Assembly: GCF_014054985.1 (NCBI RefSeq)
Contig: NZ_CP059569.1
Span: forward strand, 930,001 to 994,000
Reading direction: 5' to 3'
Length of the DNA stretch: 64,000 nt
Source: Kingella oralis
GTDB lineage: Bacteria > Pseudomonadota > Gammaproteobacteria > Burkholderiales > Neisseriaceae
Every line of letters begins with the position of its first letter. Within the stretch, counting starts at the first letter, position 1. Shown one piece after another: positions 44,400 through 53,533 of the stretch. The position numbers and the translations under genes were made by a program. The notes under the pieces were generated by a model. That model made no database searches. It worked only from the letters and a program-made list of their open reading frames with translations, and was not told where the DNA came from.

Positions 44400-44516
44400 T
44401 TAAATAAACTGTTTGATTTTGTTATTTATGGCATCATTTTCTTTGTTTGAAAATTGCTCTTTGCCACAGCTTGAAAGAGTTAAGGCACACAACAAAATCA
44501 TCACCTGGTTTTTCAT
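44400..44516 (-). CDS. Very small lipoprotein, possibly truncated
   Basis: 38 residues: a signal MKNQVMILLCALTLSSC with lipobox LSSC at 14-17, then a short polar tail. AAGG lies eight bases upstream of ATG 44516. The mature part is only 22 residues, so it is either a small lipoprotein or the start of a longer gene now lost. frpC loci of meningococci carry the lipoprotein gene frpD upstream; this position is similar but the sequence is too short to compare. Confidence 0.5.
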   Translation of the reverse strand: MKNQVMILLCALTLSSCGKEQFSNKENDAINNKIKQFI

Positions 44517-44566
44517 GTAATTACCTTGCAATTTCGAATCATAATCTGATTTAGCACTATTTTTTA

Positions 44567-45313
44567 GGGGCTTAGGAAGCAAAAATCATTTTAAAGGATC
44601 ATTCCGCAACATTTTCAGCAGTACTTTGTACAAATCATCATGCCTGTGATTGAAGCGAAATTCAGTTTCTTTCAGATGCAAGTAAAACGTATGTTTTGCT
44701 ACACCATGTTGTGTATCAGATGGTGTTTCGCATAACTCCAAAACGACTCAATACCGTTAATGTGTTGCGCTCCACGAGCAAACTCATTTTGCCCGTGATA
44801 CACCCTAAAATGCTTTGCAAATCCCATATCAATCAAACCATGATAACCGCGCCATCCGTCAGTATTGATGACGCTCTCAATGGAGATATGTCCGCGTATA
44901 ACCTTTTGTAGCGTGGCTTTGGGGGCATCGGATACGATTTCCGTATAGACCTTATCGCCCCGTTTAAGTACCCCAAAGACGATGGTTTTACCACCAGCAC
45001 CGCGTCCGCGTTTGCCACGAATACGCTTCGCACCAAAGTAGGATTCGTCAAGTTCAACAACACCATCAAAAGGAGTTTGCTGCTCACATTCAGCAGCTAA
45101 CCGTTGCCGTAATTTTAAGAATAGCGTGTTGATACTTCTGACACTGATGCCGGTTAATCTGGCAGTATCAGAAGCAGTCAAATCCAAGGCAAATAGCCGT
45201 AGAATTTGACGAAATTGTGGTTCAGAAATTTTGCTGAACTTTTGGTACTTGTTTTTTTTAATTTCATTTCAGAAGATTATCACTGATTTGGGTGATTTTG
45301 CTTCCTAAGCCCC
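44567..45313 (-). mobile_element. Degenerate IS1595-family insertion sequence
   Basis: 747 bases with perfect 18-base terminal inverted repeats (GGGGCTTAGGAAGCAAAA at 44567-44584, complement at 45296-45313). TTTTTTA flanks both sides, a likely target duplication in an AT-rich site. The ends are intact while its transposase is not. Different from the copy in pilH. Confidence 0.88.
44585..45262 (-). pseudogene. Broken IS1595-family transposase
   Basis: The main open part (45187-44699) has PFDGVVELDESYFGAKRIRGKRGRGAGGK, NTDGWRGYHGL and HINGIESFWSYAK. At the N-terminal side the expected start MKLK is in another frame: an A-run of eight should be nine to join it to NKYQKFSKIS. At the C-terminal side the frame stops at NMV, whereas the next frame continues VAKHTFYLHLKETEFRFN to the end. 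Two single-base changes therefore disable it. The limits given are from my frame tracing. Confidence 0.8.
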
Positions 45314-45527
45314 TTTTTTAATATGTTGAATATTAAATTCTGTTTTAAAAAATTGTCAATTGAGATTTTTGCAATTGTTGTCAAAACGAAACATAAAGCG
45401 GTTTAAAATTTACATTTATTTTCTGCTGGGCTTTTCAGGCTGGTTGTATGCATTTTCTTCTGTTGGTTTAACTACAATTCCTGTAAAGATGTTGTGAACA
45501 AGGGTTGTGAGAAGAGTATATAAAAAC

Positions 45528-45568
45528 GCAGCCTGAAACGTTCAAACTCTGTTTTCAGGCTGCCTTTT
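45528..45568 (-). repeat. DUS inverted pair beyond ybiT
   Basis: GCAGCCTGAAACG faces GTTTTCAGGCTGCC, with TTTTT on the plus-strand side. It is the only hairpin after the ybiT stop. Confidence 0.6.
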
Positions 45569-45574
45569 TACCAA

Positions 45575-47200
45575 TCAAACCCCTTTCTTCGCCAAATAGC
45601 TCTCGTAATCCCCCAGATAATGCTCATAGCCGCCGTTGCCGTCCAATTCAATAATCTGCGTGGCAAGCGACGATACAAACTGGCGGTCGTGCGAGACGAA
45701 AATCAGCGTGCCGTTGTATTTTTCCAACGCCATATTCAGCGACTCGATGCTTTCCATGTCCATGTGGTTGGTCGGCTCGTCCATAATCAGCACGTTGGGT
45801 TTTAACAGCAGCAGTTTGCCGTAGAGCATACGGCCTTTTTCGCCGCCGGAGAGCACGCGCACGTTTTTGACGACGTCGTTGCTGCCGAACAGCAGCCGCC
45901 CGAGTGTGCCGCGGATTACTTGTTCGTCGTCGCCTTCCTGCCCCCATTGGCGCATCCATTGGCTCAAATCCATGTCGCAGTCAAAATCGGCTTCGTGGTC
46001 TTGCGGGTAGTAGCCGATGGTGGCTTTTTCCGCCCATTTGATGCTGCCCACGTCGGGTTTCAGGCTGCCTGAATATTGCTCGTCAAACGCACCTGCCAAG
46101 AGTTTGAGCAGGGTGGATTTGCCCGCACCGTTCGGGCCGATAATCGCCAGCCGCTGCCCTGCTTCCAAGATGTACGACAGTTTTTCAAACAGGGTTTTGT
46201 CAAACGATTTGGCGAGGTTTTCCACTTCAACCGCTTGGCGGTGCAGCTTGTTTTTCTCGTCGGTTTCAAAGCGGATGTAGGGGTTTTGGCGGGTGGAGGG
46301 TTTGACTTCCACCATTTCGGCTTTGATTTTGTCCGCCTGTTTCAAGCGGCTGGTGGCTTGGCGGGCTTTGGATTTGTTGGCGGAGAAGCGGGCGACAAAC
46401 TCTTGCAATTCCTGCAATTTTTCTTTGGCTTTGGCGTTGTCTTTCAGGGCGCGTTCGCGCGATTGGGCGGAGGCGAGCATATAGTCGTCGTAATTGCCGG
46501 GGTAGATGGTGATGGTGTTGTAGTCCAAATCCGCCATGTGGGTGCAGACTTCGTTCAGAAAGTGGCGGTCGTGCGAGATGATAATCATGGTACTGTCGTA
46601 TTGGTTCAGCACGCCTTCCAGCCAGCGGATGGTGTTGATGTCCAAGTTGTTGGTCGGCTCGTCCAGCAGCAGCACATCGGGTTTGGAAAACAGGGCTTGC
46701 GCCAGCAGCACGCGCAGTTTGAAGCCGGGCGCGACTTCGCTCATGGTGGCGTTGTGCAGGCTCTCGTCGATGCCTACGCCGCTTAACAGCTCCGCCGCGC
46801 GGGCTTCGGCGGTGTAGCCGTCGTATTCGGCAAATTTCGCTTCCAATTCAGCGGCGTGCATGTAGTCGTCTTCGCTGGCATCGGGGTTGGCGTAAATCGC
46901 GTCGCGCTCGGTCATTGCCGCCCACATTTCGGTGTGCCCCATCATGACTACGTCCAGCACGCGCATATCCTCATAGGCAAACTGGTCTTGGCGCAGCTTG
47001 CCCAGCCGCACGCCGTTTTCTATGGCGACTTCGCCGCTGGTCTGCTCCAAATCGCCGCCGAGGATTTTCATAAAAGTGGACTTGCCCGAGCCGTTGGCGC
47101 CGATGAGGCCGTAGCGGTTGCCTTCGCCGAATTTGACGGATACGTTTTCAAACAGCGGCTTGGCGCCAAACTGCATGGTGATGCCGTTGGTGGAGATCAT
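45575..47200 (-). CDS. ybiT: ABC-F family ATPase YbiT
   Basis: 541 residues without membrane helices. Two ATPase domains: GANGSGKST (about 35-43) with LLLDEPTNNLD, and GPNGAGKST (about 358) with LSGGEKGRM and LIMDEPTNHMD. The inter-domain linker is charged and helical (ARFSANKSKARQATSR). The start MISTNGITMQFGAKPLFENV and overall length match E. coli YbiT, a ribosome-associated ABC-F protein that helps resolve stalled or problematic translation. AAGGA lies upstream of the ATG. Confidence 0.93.
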   Translation of the reverse strand: MISTNGITMQFGAKPLFENVSVKFGEGNRYGLIGANGSGKSTFMKILGGDLEQTSGEVAIENGVRLGKLRQDQFAYEDMRVLDVVMMGHTEMWAAMTERDAIYANPDASEDDYMHAAELEAKFAEYDGYTAEARAAELLSGVGIDESLHNATMSEVAPGFKLRVLLAQALFSKPDVLLLDEPTNNLDINTIRWLEGVLNQYDSTMIIISHDRHFLNEVCTHMADLDYNTITIYPGNYDDYMLASAQSRERALKDNAKAKEKLQELQEFVARFSANKSKARQATSRLKQADKIKAEMVEVKPSTRQNPYIRFETDEKNKLHRQAVEVENLAKSFDKTLFEKLSYILEAGQRLAIIGPNGAGKSTLLKLLAGAFDEQYSGSLKPDVGSIKWAEKATIGYYPQDHEADFDCDMDLSQWMRQWGQEGDDEQVIRGTLGRLLFGSNDVVKNVRVLSGGEKGRMLYGKLLLLKPNVLIMDEPTNHMDMESIESLNMALEKYNGTLIFVSHDRQFVSSLATQIIELDGNGGYEHYLGDYESYLAKKGV

Positions 47201-47382
47201 GTTTTATCCTTGTTGGTTTGTTAATTTATGCAAAGGGCGCGATTTTAGCATATTTTCGCGGTGTAACTTCTAACAGCATAGGCAGCCTGAAACCGGCTAT
47301 CGCGGCAATATGTAAAACCAGTGGCGCGATTAAATAAGAAAGACTATCATTTGTGTACTTAACATTTCTTGGGAGCACAACA

Positions 47383-47565
47383 ATGAAAAAAACGTTTACT
47401 TTTGCGGTGTTGCATTTTAGCGTGGCGTTTGGCGTGGCGTATGTTTTGACCGGCAGCTTGGGGATTTCCAGCGCGGTGGCGTTGGTTGAGCCGATGGTGA
47501 ACACGGTGGCGTTTTATTTTCACGAAAAGGCTTGGCAGAAGTTCGGCGGCAAATCGTCGGCATGA
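47383..47565 (+). CDS. DUF2061 family small membrane protein
   Basis: 60 residues from ATG 47383 (MKKTFTFAVLHFSVAFGVAY), with GGAG about nine bases upstream. It shows the DUF2061 pattern: TG(S)LGISSAVALVEPMVNTVAFYFHEKAW. Two short membrane helices. Function unknown. A DUS hairpin follows at 47579-47620. Confidence 0.85.
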   Translation: MKKTFTFAVLHFSVAFGVAYVLTGSLGISSAVALVEPMVNTVAFYFHEKAWQKFGGKSSA

Positions 47566-47578
47566 TGCCCGAGCATTG

Positions 47579-47620
47579 AGGCAGCCTGAAAACGGATTAC
47601 CGGTTTTCAGGCTGCCTTTT
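47579..47620 (+). terminator. DUS inverted pair acting as terminator of the DUF2061 gene
   Basis: AGGCAGCCTGAAAAC and GTTTTCAGGCTGCCT followed by TTTT, just after the stop. Confidence 0.7.
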
Positions 47621-47729
47621 GCCGTGCGGCAAAGCGTGTGGCAAGCTGTGTTTCAGGCTGCCGTCAATGCCGAAAGCAGTGCGCTTGCCGTGTTAAAATG
47701 AAGCCGTTATCTCAACATAGGAGCCAGCC

Positions 47730-49517
47730 ATGCGCTACCAAGCCCCCTTAAACGAACTCAATTTCGCCCTGCGCACCCACGGCAAACTCGCCGATGTTTT
47801 GCAACTGCCTGCCGCGCAAGAGTTGGAACTGGATGCCGACACGGTGGCGGCGGTGTTGGATGAAGCCGCCAAGTTCGCCGAACAATCTTGGGCGCACACC
47901 AACCGCACGGGCGATGTGCACGGCGTAAAGCTGGCAGACGGCAAAGTGCACACGCACGCTGATTTGGCGGCGGCATATCGCCAATTTTGCGAAGCAGGCT
48001 GGGCGGGATTGCGCGCGCCGGCGGAGTTTGGCGGGCAAGGCTTGCCGGCGGTGGTGTCTGCCGCGTGCGAAGAGATGTGGTGCGCGGCAAATTTGTCGCT
48101 GTCGCTGCTGCCGATGCTCACGCTGGGTGCGATTGATGCCATCCGCAAGCATGGCAGCGCAGAGCAGCAAGCGGCATATTTGCCGAAAATGTGCGCGGGG
48201 CAATGGAGCGGCACAATGAATTTAAGCGAGCCCAACGCGGGTTCGGATTTGGCGCACGTTGCCACGCAAGCCGCGCCCGATGGCAACGGCGCGTACCGCA
48301 TCACGGGGCAAAAAATCTTCATTACTTGGGGCGAGCAAGAGCTCACCGAAAACATCGTCCATCTGGTGCTGGCGCGGCTGCCCGATGCGGCAGCGGGCGT
48401 GCAGGGCATCTCTTTGTTTATCGTGCCGAAATTTTTGCTCAACGCCGACGGCAGCTTGGGCGCGCGCAATGCGGTGCACGCGGTGGGCTTGGAACACAAG
48501 CTCGGCATCCACGCCAGCCCCACCTGCACCATGCAGTTTGACGGCGCAACGGGCTATTTGGTGGGGCGCGCAGGCAAAGGCTTGGCGTATATGTTCACCA
48601 TGATGAAAGCCGCGCGGCTCAACGTGGGCATTGAAGGACACGCCGTTGCCGAACGCGCCTACCAAAACGCCCGCGCCTACGCCGCCGAGCGCGTGCAAGG
48701 CGCGATAGATGGGCGCGATGTCGCCATCATTGCCCACCCCGACGTGCGCCGCATGCTCGCTGTGCAAAAAGCCACGCTTGCTGCCCAGCGCGCGCTGTAT
48801 CTGCGCGCGGCGGCGTTGTTTGACTTGGCGGAAGGCTTGGCGGACAACGTGGCGCGTAAACAAGCCGAGCGCGAGTTGGATTTTTTCATCCCCATCATCA
48901 AAGCATGGCTCACCGACAACGGCGTGTTGCTCACCAACCTAGCCATCCAAATTTACGGCGGCGCGGGCTATGTGGAAGAAAGCGGCGTGGCGCAACTGAT
49001 GCGCGATGTCCGCATCACACCAATTTACGAAGGCACCAACGGCATTCAGGCTGCCGATTTGGCAGGGCGCAAAACCACAGGCAACCAAGGCGCATTGCCG
49101 TTGAAGCTGCTCGCCGAGGGCAAAACCCTTGCCGATGCACTCGCCCCCACGCTTGCCCACGCGCTGCGCCAAGCTATCGCGCTGGCAGAGCAAAGCGTGG
49201 CGCATATTGTGGATTACTCCCAAAGGCAGCCTGCAACCGAAGGAAGTCCCTTTGGGGAAAACACCGGCTTCGCCGCCCATGCCTATTTGCAGCAAATGGG
49301 CGCAACGCTCGGCGCGATTGAGCTGGCGCGAGCGTATTTAGCCGCAGCGGACGCGCTGGCAGGCAAGCAGGAAAACCTGTTCGGTGCAGCGTTTTACCAC
49401 GCGCAACAGCACACAGCGCAGGCGTATTTTGCCCATGTGTTGCCGCAGGCGGCAGGCTGGGCGGCGCAGGTGGCGGCGGTGCAAGGCTTGGCGGATGTGC
49501 CGCAGGATTGGTATTGA
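47730..49517 (+). CDS. Acyl-CoA dehydrogenase (C-terminal-extended type)
   Basis: 595 residues, longer than the usual 380 because of an extra C-terminal domain. FAD-dependent. Signatures: MNLSEPNAGSDLAHVATQA, ITGQKIFITWGE, IYGGAGYVEESGVAQLMRDVRITPIYEGTNGI with the catalytic Glu in YEGT. AGGAGCC is upstream of the ATG. Such proteins oxidise fatty acyl or branched/short-chain acyl-CoA; the substrate is not clear. No other beta-oxidation gene is near. Confidence 0.92.
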   Translation: MRYQAPLNELNFALRTHGKLADVLQLPAAQELELDADTVAAVLDEAAKFAEQSWAHTNRTGDVHGVKLADGKVHTHADLAAAYRQFCEAGWAGLRAPAEFGGQGLPAVVSAACEEMWCAANLSLSLLPMLTLGAIDAIRKHGSAEQQAAYLPKMCAGQWSGTMNLSEPNAGSDLAHVATQAAPDGNGAYRITGQKIFITWGEQELTENIVHLVLARLPDAAAGVQGISLFIVPKFLLNADGSLGARNAVHAVGLEHKLGIHASPTCTMQFDGATGYLVGRAGKGLAYMFTMMKAARLNVGIEGHAVAERAYQNARAYAAERVQGAIDGRDVAIIAHPDVRRMLAVQKATLAAQRALYLRAAALFDLAEGLADNVARKQAERELDFFIPIIKAWLTDNGVLLTNLAIQIYGGAGYVEESGVAQLMRDVRITPIYEGTNGIQAADLAGRKTTGNQGALPLKLLAEGKTLADALAPTLAHALRQAIALAEQSVAHIVDYSQRQPATEGSPFGENTGFAAHAYLQQMGATLGAIELARAYLAAADALAGKQENLFGAAFYHAQQHTAQAYFAHVLPQAAGWAAQVAAVQGLADVPQDWY

Positions 49518-49630
49518 ACGCGCGGGGATGATTGAATGGACGAGGCAGCCTGAAAATAAATCACAGCCGTTTTCCCCAAAGGGACTTCCTTCGGTCGCAG
49601 GCTGCCTTTATGTTATCCGCGGCGTAAGTA

Positions 49631-50633
49631 ACAAAATGGAGGCTAAAAATCCCCGCAAGCCTTATCCTATAAGGCTTTAAAAGAGGTCAAAGGCTTTGAA
49701 CACAAAAAATGCCCTTTTTGCGGCTCAAAACAAGTCAAAAAGAACGGCAGCCGAAACGGCAAACAACGCTACAAATGCCATACTTGCGGCAGACAGTTTG
49801 ATGGCGGCAGACGGCTTAATCCGCAGGAAATAGGGCAGGCATACGGCGCAGGCAAACAAACCGCCGCACAGCTTGCCAAAACTTACGGATGCAGCCGGCA
49901 GACCATTCTGAGGCATCTCAAAAAGGTTCAAATTAAGGCGCATTTCACTACTCCTACGGCAGCCAACATCATCATGGACACCACCTACTTTGAACGCAGC
50001 TTTGGCATCATGGTTTTAATGGACAGCATCAGCGGCAAAGCCCTATCCGTTAGCGAAGTCAAATACGAAACCAACGAATTGTATTTCACCGCAATAGGCA
50101 GCCTGAAAGCCAAAGGCATTAAAATACAAAGCATCGTTTGCGACGGGCGGCGCGGGTTGGCGCAGATATTTGCCGATATTCCCGTGCAGCTGTGTCAGTT
50201 TCATCAGGTTAAAACCATTGCCCGCTATTTAACGCGCAACCCGAAAACCGAAGCGGGCAAAACGCTATGGCGGTTGGCATTGACGTTGAAAAACAGCAAG
50301 CAATCCGACTTTGAACGCAATCTGCAAACGTGGTTTGAGCAATACCAAAGCTATTTGAACGAACGCACCTTTAACCCTGAAACAGGCAAATCGCATTACA
50401 CACACAAGAACATCAGGAGTGCATACTTCAGCTTGAAACGCAATTTGGATGACTTGTTTGTATTTGAGCGTTATCCTGATTTGAACCTCCCGAACACGAC
50501 CAATCTGCTTGACGGCACATTCTCGGACATGAAACGGCTTTTGGCGTGCCATCACGGTATGAGAAAGGGGAATAAAATTAGGTTTATTCAGGATTATTTC
50601 TCAGTTAAAAATAGCTGACAGCCTCCATTTTGT
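49631..50633 (+). mobile_element. Insertion sequence, IS256-type with zinc ribbon
   Basis: About 1003 bases bounded by 14-base inverted repeats (ACAAAATGGAGGCT at 49631-49644, complement at 50620-50633). No target duplication could be identified. Just inside the left end is a hairpin AAGCCTTATCCTATAAGGCTT. The limits rest on the inverted repeats only. Confidence 0.75.
49647..50618 (+). CDS. Transposase, IS256-like with N-terminal Zn ribbon
   Basis: The frame is open from 49647 to the stop at 50618, but the first ATG in frame is 49974. The upstream part is protein-like: KKCPFCGSKQVKKNG, then YKCHTCGRQFDGG form a four-Cys zinc ribbon, and TAAQLAKTYGCSRQTILRHL is a helix-turn-helix. The catalytic region follows with IIMDTTYFER, IVCDGRRG and LCQFHQVKTIARY. 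It would therefore need a non-ATG start or a frameshift from the ATG at 49636 (MEAKNPRKPYPIRL). An alternative is a short product from 49974. Confidence 0.78.
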   Translation, partial: KSPQALSYKALKEVKGFEHKKCPFCGSKQVKKNGSRNGKQRYKCHTCGRQFDGGRRLNPQEIGQAYGAGKQTAAQLAKTYGCSRQTILRHLKKVQIKAHFTTPTAANIIMDTTYFERSFGIMVLMDSISGKALSVSEVKYETNELYFTAIGSLKAKGIKIQSIVCDGRRGLAQIFADIPVQLCQFHQVKTIARYLTRNPKTEAGKTLWRLALTLKNSKQSDFERNLQTWFEQYQSYLNERTFNPETGKSHYTHKNIRSAYFSLKRNLDDLFVFERYPDLNLPNTTNLLDGTFSDMKRLLACHHGMRKGNKIRFIQDYFSVKNS

Positions 50634-50752
50634 CCTATATGTCTTATGAAATTAGTATGACAAATTAAATGCAAAATAGTGACAAAACAAATGTATATTT
50701 ATATAACGCATACGGCAGCCTGAAACGCACTGGATAAGATAAGGAGATTATC

Positions 50753-51367
50753 GTGAAACAGGAATGGAAAAAATCCCACAAAAACCTATACGGCATCAAA
50801 ATCGAACCCGTTTTGCTGGATGTTCCCGCACAGCAGTTCATCATGATAGACGGCGAAGGCAACCCCAATGCCGCCGATTTTTCCGAACGCGTGGGCACGC
50901 TGTACAGTTTGGCCTATGCCGTCAAGATGGGATACAAAAAAACCGCCGCAGGGCGGGAGGTCGATGACTTTGCCGTTTATCCGCTGGAAGGCGTGTGGCG
51001 GCAGAAAACGCAGGCAGGACAGGGCGCATTGGACAAAAACAGTCTGGAATACACCATCATGATTGCCCAGCCCGATTTCATCACCCCCGAAATGTGGCAG
51101 GATGCGCTGGCCAAAACGCGCGTCAAAAAGCCCAATCCGCTTTATGAAGAAGTCCGCTTCGGGAGTATGTCGGACGGTCGGTGCGTCAGCATCCTGCACA
51201 TCGGTGCGTTTGACGACGAACCGCGTTCGTTCGCCGAAATGGACCGTTTCTGCAGGGAGCACGGTTTGCAGCGCCGCAGCGATATCCATCGCGAAATTTA
51301 TCTGAGCAATGCCAACCGCACTGCGCCCGAAAAACGCAAAACCCTATTGCGTTATGCCGTGAAATAG
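50753..51367 (+). CDS. GyrI-like domain protein
   Basis: 204 residues starting at GTG, with AAGGAG seven bases upstream. The segments MIDGEGNPNAADFSERVGTLYSLAYAVKMG and VRFGSMSDGRCVSILHIGAFDDEPRSF are typical of the GyrI-like small-molecule-binding family. Such proteins bind or hydrolyse hydrophobic compounds, but this one lacks a DNA-binding domain. It is preceded by the IS and a DUS. Role unknown. Confidence 0.85.
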   Translation: MKQEWKKSHKNLYGIKIEPVLLDVPAQQFIMIDGEGNPNAADFSERVGTLYSLAYAVKMGYKKTAAGREVDDFAVYPLEGVWRQKTQAGQGALDKNSLEYTIMIAQPDFITPEMWQDALAKTRVKKPNPLYEEVRFGSMSDGRCVSILHIGAFDDEPRSFAEMDRFCREHGLQRRSDIHREIYLSNANRTAPEKRKTLLRYAVK

Positions 51368-51908
51368 CGGTTTTCAGGCTGCCTGAACGGGGTGTTTTGC
51401 AGGAGGGACGGATATATCCGCCCTGTTTTTGTTTTGGCGGGGCAGGATAAAGGGCTTGCAGGCCCGAAACTTATTTCTGCCGCGCCACAAACTGCAACGC
51501 CGCCTGATAGCCGAACGTGCCCAGTTCGTAGGTCGGGCATTGATGCCCGACGTTTGCCCGATATTTTAGGTTGCGGCGTATTCAGTAAACAGGTCGGCGT
51601 TTGTCGGGCATCAATGCCCGACCTGAGACAACAGTTTGTTTTTACAATCGTTTCCGAATATCAAACAAGATTTCCGCCTGCGTTGGAATAACGGCGTTTC
51701 TTGTTTTCAGGCTGCCTTTGCTGTTGTACTGCCTTTTAGTTTCGCAACGCCGCTTCGCTACGCAGACCGTCCCCAAGGCTTTTGTAAAGGTTTCAGGCTG
51801 CCTCTATGCCGCCATTATCCATCCGCGCGGGCATAGGCAGCCTGAAAACGCCTGCCCCGCCCGAATGCTATAATCCGCGCTTTCTTTCCACCCCATCCCA
51901 TCCGTCCC
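51368..51908. other. Intergenic region with repeats
   Basis: No gene. It includes DUS copies, a REP-like repeat pair (51528-51624), a TTTTAGTTTCGC-type repeat (51737-51769), and on the minus strand a short open piece (51530-51475) ending YELGTFGYQAALQFVARQ-K-stop, which looks like the last codons of a lost gene. Confidence 0.6.
51528..51624. repeat. REP-like inverted repeat
   Basis: GTAGGTCGGGCATTGATGCCCGACG faces GTCGGGCATCAATGCCCGACC over about 50 bases. Same family as 40553 and 53469. Confidence 0.82.
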
Positions 51909-53426
51909 ATGCAAACGTTCGCTCATTCGCTTAAAGGCTATCAAGACCGCCGCGCCATCGCCTTGCTGCTGCTTGGCTTTTCTGCGGGCATTCCTATTTT
52001 GTTGATTTTTTCTACGCTGTCGTTGTGGTTGCTGGAAGCGGGCGTGCAGCGCGAAACGGTTACCATGTTCAGCTGGGCGGCGTTGGGCTATTCGTTTAAA
52101 TTCGTGTGGTCGCCGCTGATTGATGCGCTGCCTGTGCCGCTACTGTCGCGCGTGTTGGGCAAGCGGCGCGGTTGGTTGTTGCTGGCGCAGGGGTTGATTA
52201 TTGTGGCGATTGTGTTGATGTCGTCCATCAATCCGCAGTTTTCAGGCAGCCTGAACGCGATGGCTTGGGGCGCGGTGCTGCTGGGCTTTTCGTCTGCCAC
52301 GCAAGATGTGGTGATTGATGCGTATCGCATTGAAGCCGCGCCTGATGACAGCGCGATGCAATCGGTGATGTCGTCCACCTACACGGCAGGCTATCGGCTG
52401 GGCATGATTGTGGCGGGGGCGGGGTCGTTGATGCTGGCGCAATGGCTGGGTTCAACCAAGGCGCATTATGTGTACAGCGCGTGGCAGCAGACTTATTGGG
52501 CGATGGCGGCGACGATGCTGGTGGGCGTGGCGGCAACGCTGTGGGTGCGCGAGCCTGCGGGGCAGCAAGCGCAAACGGCGGGGCAGGGCGTGGATGATAA
52601 TCTGCGCTTGCTGGCGATGTTTGTGCTGGCGGTGTTGGCGTTTGTGTGGGCGTTTCGTCAAATCAATGGGTTGCTGCCTGAAAACGCGGCTTCGCCTGTG
52701 GCGGCGTTGCTGTGGGAAACGCTGCGGCTGGCGGGTTCGCTGCTGGCGGCGGTGGCGGTGGGCTTTGTGGCGGTTCGTGCCAAGCTGGTGCGCGCCGAGG
52801 TGGTGCGCCGTGTGTGGGTGGCACCGCTGGCGGATTTTTTTGCCCGCTATGGCAAACGCGCCGCGCTGTTGCTGGCGTTGATTGGGCTGTATCGCATTTC
52901 GGATATTGTGTCGGGCGTTATTTCTAATGTGTTTTACGCCGATATGGGGTTTAGCAAGGTGGAGATTGCCAGCGCGGTGAAAACGTTTGGCGTGGCGATG
53001 TCTATTTTGGGCGGCATTGCGGGCGGCGTGTTGGCGCAGCGGTTTCGCTTGATGAACATGATGATGCTGGGCGCGGTGGCGGCGGCGGCGACTAATTTGC
53101 TGTTTGTGTGGCTGGCGATGCGCGGGCATGATGTGCCGCTGATGTACACGGCGGTGGGACTGGATAATTTTGCCGCGGGCTTGGCGGGCACGGTGTTTGT
53201 GGCGTTTTTATCGGCGCTCACCAACATCCGCTTTACGGCGGTGCAATACGCGCTGTTTTCTTCGCTGATGACGCTGTTGCCCAAAACCATCGGCGGCTAT
53301 TCGGGCGCGATTGTGAAGCAGATTGATTACACGGGGTTTTTCTTGTTTACCGCTGCGCTGGGCGTGCCGATTGTGCTGTTGGTTTGGTGGGCGGATAGGG
53401 TGTTGTTTCGGGATGAGGCAGCCTGA
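51909..53426 (+). CDS. AmpG-family muropeptide permease (MFS)
   Basis: 505 residues with many helices. It begins with the AmpG-like YQDRRAIALLLLGFSAGIPILLIFSTLSLWL, then GYSFKFVWSPLIDALPVP, GKRRGWLL and SSATQDVVIDAYRIEAAPDDS. AmpG imports anhydro-muropeptides from the periplasm for recycling. That fits anmK and the LD-carboxypeptidase elsewhere in this window. The central part (about 225-300) is less conserved and contains extra helices. The family is certain; the exact substrate is inferred. Two DUS copies lie in the coding region. Confidence 0.9.
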   Translation: MQTFAHSLKGYQDRRAIALLLLGFSAGIPILLIFSTLSLWLLEAGVQRETVTMFSWAALGYSFKFVWSPLIDALPVPLLSRVLGKRRGWLLLAQGLIIVAIVLMSSINPQFSGSLNAMAWGAVLLGFSSATQDVVIDAYRIEAAPDDSAMQSVMSSTYTAGYRLGMIVAGAGSLMLAQWLGSTKAHYVYSAWQQTYWAMAATMLVGVAATLWVREPAGQQAQTAGQGVDDNLRLLAMFVLAVLAFVWAFRQINGLLPENAASPVAALLWETLRLAGSLLAAVAVGFVAVRAKLVRAEVVRRVWVAPLADFFARYGKRAALLLALIGLYRISDIVSGVISNVFYADMGFSKVEIASAVKTFGVAMSILGGIAGGVLAQRFRLMNMMMLGAVAAAATNLLFVWLAMRGHDVPLMYTAVGLDNFAAGLAGTVFVAFLSALTNIRFTAVQYALFSSLMTLLPKTIGGYSGAIVKQIDYTGFFLFTAALGVPIVLLVWWADRVLFRDEAA

Positions 53427-53468
53427 AAATGGGTTAGTGCTTTGTGGCTGGCTTTTGGGTGTAGAGCG

Positions 53469-53533
53469 GTAGGTCGGGCATTTATGCCCGAACTTGGCGA
53501 ACGGGATTTGTCGGGCATAAATGCCCGACCTAC
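53469..53533. repeat. REP-like inverted repeat
   Basis: GTAGGTCGGGCATTTATGCCCG faces GTCGGGCATAAATGCCCGACCTAC over about 17 bases. Confidence 0.85.

Noticed and set aside
52452..53129. Minus-strand frame of 225 codons opposite the AmpG-like gene
   Set aside because: Rich in His, Arg and Gln without any motif, as expected for the antisense of a hydrophobic membrane protein.
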